Below are positions 62,729 to 64,000 of a stretch of DNA of 64,000 nt, in pieces (positions within the stretch are counted from its first letter, which is position 1; every line of letters starts with the position of its first letter). The position numbers and the translations under genes were made by a program. The notes beneath the pieces were generated by a model. That model did not search any database and was not told the DNA's origin. It was given only the letters and a program-made list of their open reading frames with translations. Source of the DNA: Mesorhizobium norvegicum (GTDB taxonomy: Bacteria; Pseudomonadota; Alphaproteobacteria; Rhizobiales; Rhizobiaceae). The DNA is taken from the NCBI RefSeq assembly GCF_004919685.1, contig NZ_SMYZ01000021.1, forward strand, positions 280,746-344,745, written 5' to 3'.

Positions 62729-63786
62729 CAGCGGACCCTCGGTTTGGTGCGCGGCGCGTAGGTCAGCGCCATGGTGCGGAACGTGTTGTTCATCAGCACG
62801 GCGGCGAGCAGCAGGACGCCGATGATCAGGCTCGCCCAGTTGGCGTCGAAGCCGGTGTAGAAGATGCCCTGGTTGACGATCGAGAAGGTCAGCGTGCCGA
62901 GCACGATGCCGACGACCGAACCGTAGCCGCCGGTGAGCAGCACACCGCCGATGACCACCGCGATGATCGAGTTGAAGATGAAGGACTGGCCCGCGGCCAC
63001 CTGGGCGCTGTTGTAGAGGATCGCCTGCGACATGCCGACAAAGGAAGCGCACAGGCCGCTGCTCATGAACAGCGCGATCGTCACCCGGTCGGTCGGGATG
63101 CCGGCATTGCGGGCGCTGACGGCGTCGCCGCCCATGGCCAGGATCCAGTTGCCGAAGCGCGAGAAATTCAGGATGAAGCCGACGATCAGGACGACGGCGA
63201 TCCACCAGAACAGCGTCACCTGGAACTTGCCGCCGAGATAGTCGCCGAACAACAGCTTGGCGGTCGGTCCGCTCTTCAGCGCCACGCTGGTGCTGCCGGA
63301 CAGGATGACCGAAAGGCCGAGCGTCAGGCCGGCGAGCGCAAACAGCGTTGCCAGGGTGACGACGAAGGACGGCACTTTGGTGCGGATCACCAGCACGCCG
63401 TTGATGAAGCCGACGGCGAGCCCAAGGCCGAGCGCGGCGAGGATGCCGACGATGATAGGCAGGTCGTAGTGGCCCGAGAGGATGGCAATGGTCATCGAGC
63501 TGGCCGGGATCATCGAGCCGACGGAGAGATCGAGATGTCCGGCGATCATCAACAGCCCGACCGGGAGCGCGATGATGCCGAGTTCCGAGGCGACGTTGAG
63601 CCAACTCGCGGCGCCGCCGGCCGACATGAAATTGGCGCCGCCGAAGATCGAGAAGAACACCAGCACGGCGATCATGCCGATCAGCGAGCCGACCTCTGGT
63701 CGGCGCACGAGGCTGCCGATCGAGGGTAAAGAAGAGTGCGGCGCTGTCGCTGCCACGGCGGGTTGTTGATGGGCTTGGGATGTCAT
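62728..63786 (-). CDS. Sugar-type ABC transporter permease (RbsC-like)
   Basis: The product is 352 residues from the ATG at 63786 (CAGGGAC upstream); an open frame further upstream runs through a repeat and is not used. The permease has about ten hydrophobic segments. The RbsC-type motif GLLMIAGHLDLSVGSMIPAS and GFINGVLVIRTKVPSFVVTL are clear, as is GGVLLTGGYGSVVGIVLGTL. It belongs to the ribose/xylose/inositol branch. Substrate is not decidable; the downstream TIM-barrel and PanB-like enzymes suggest a sugar or sugar acid. Confidence 0.92.
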   Translation of the reverse strand: MTSQAHQQPAVAATAPHSSLPSIGSLVRRPEVGSLIGMIAVLVFFSIFGGANFMSAGGAASWLNVASELGIIALPVGLLMIAGHLDLSVGSMIPASSMTIAILSGHYDLPIIVGILAALGLGLAVGFINGVLVIRTKVPSFVVTLATLFALAGLTLGLSVILSGSTSVALKSGPTAKLLFGDYLGGKFQVTLFWWIAVVLIVGFILNFSRFGNWILAMGGDAVSARNAGIPTDRVTIALFMSSGLCASFVGMSQAILYNSAQVAAGQSFIFNSIIAVVIGGVLLTGGYGSVVGIVLGTLTFSIVNQGIFYTGFDANWASLIIGVLLLAAVLMNNTFRTMALTYAPRTKPRVR

Positions 63787-63858
63787 CGAAATGTCCCTGG
63801 CGTTGTGAGCGGGTCGAGGTTGCTTGCCGCCCTTTGGGGCGTCGGCACGTTGGCTCCC

Positions 63859-64000
63859 CCTTCTCCCCTTGTGGGAGAAGGTGGATCGGCGCGCAGCGCC
63901 GATACGGATGAGAGGTGCGTGACGGATCGCCGTCCTTGCCAAGCTGGAACACCCCTCATCCGTCGCCTGCGGCGACACCTTCTCCCACAAGGGGAGAAGG
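63859..64000. repeat. Inverted pair of palindromic repeats at the right edge
   Basis: A 25-base segment at 63859-63883 recurs as an exact reverse complement at 63976-64000. Each arm is itself a hairpin (CTTCTCCCCTTGTGGGAGAAG). Inner blocks GGATGAGAGGTG (63906-63917) and CACCCCTCATCC (63950-63961) also pair with one mismatch. The whole may form a cruciform. The type (CCTCATCC...CTTCTCCC) is widespread in rhizobial intergenic DNA. The element may continue beyond the window. Confidence 0.75.

Noticed and set aside
61937..63952. A 671-codon minus-strand frame covering both sugar ABC genes
   Set aside because: The last part is the genuine ATPase; the rest reads the permease gene out of frame and is Arg/Pro-rich nonsense. 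The real ATPase starts at 62728.
1..64000. CRISPR array, prophage, transposase or plasmid functions
   Set aside because: No regularly spaced repeats, cas genes, integrase, transposase or replication genes were seen. The repeats present are short intergenic palindromes.

Overview
The window (64 kb, GC-rich, dense short-spaced operons) reads as chromosome of an alphaproteobacterium of the order Hyphomicrobiales (Rhizobiales), most like Mesorhizobium or a close relative. The grounds are the rhizobial flagellar gene order (flgI-flgA-flgG-fliE-flgC-flgB ... fliI-flgF / motA-fliM-fliN-fliG-flhB) ending in the paired LuxR-type regulators VisN/VisR, and several families of short palindromic intergenic repeats of the rhizobial type. 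No rRNA, tRNA, CRISPR array, prophage or insertion sequence was found.

Layout. (1) 1-14.3 kb: flagellar rod/ring genes, export ATPase and a large DUF1217 repeat protein on the minus strand; MotA, C-ring genes and FlhB on the plus strand; VisR/VisN on the minus strand. (2) 14.8-16.2 kb: a tiny predicted secreted peptide and a TMEM43-family membrane protein. (3) 16.3-26.4 kb: what looks like an (acyl)polyamine uptake and deacylation locus: an acetylpolyamine amidohydrolase with its TetR regulator, divergent from a YtcJ-type amidohydrolase, a PotABCD-type ABC transporter and two tandem SxxK serine hydrolases. (4) 26.6-31.2 kb: Tex, then a LysR regulator divergent from glutaryl-CoA dehydrogenase, with a LysR box between them. 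(5) 31.4-38.1 kb: a transglutaminase-DUF2126 / circularly permuted ATP-grasp-alpha-E / transglutaminase operon, a predicted peptide or amide-bond system of unknown product. (6) 38.2-43.8 kb: a glycosyltransferase, topoisomerase IB, a YCII(DGPF)-ECF sigma pair with its own promoter, and a piperideine-6-carboxylate-type dehydrogenase (lysine catabolism, like gcdH). (7) 43.9-46.3 kb: a RiPP-precursor-like 30-residue peptide overlapping a tandem pair of unrecognised winged-helix-like proteins, plus a small secreted protein.

(8) 46.5-56.8 kb: a coherent catabolic regulon: SDR dehydrogenase divergent from aldehyde dehydrogenase and an N-formylglutamate-amidohydrolase-family enzyme, an XRE-cupin regulator, a branched-chain-type ABC transporter and a PuuA-like glutamine synthetase. 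Together they would fit uptake of an amine or amino alcohol, gamma-glutamylation, two oxidations and hydrolytic release. A shared 19-base palindrome sits before both transcription units. (9) 56.9-59.8 kb: a His/Tyr-rich exported protein, an endonuclease/exonuclease/phosphatase-fold protein and a phospholipase D/cardiolipin-synthase-type enzyme. (10) 59.9-64 kb: a sugar-type ABC permease and ATPase followed by a Rieske ferredoxin, a hydroxypyruvate-isomerase-like TIM barrel and a PanB-family protein that lacks the usual metal ligands.

The best candidates for undescribed biology are the gamma-glutamyl regulon with its operator, the acylpolyamine locus, the RiPP-like peptide with its duplicated partner proteins, and the PanB-like/TIM-barrel/Rieske operon.
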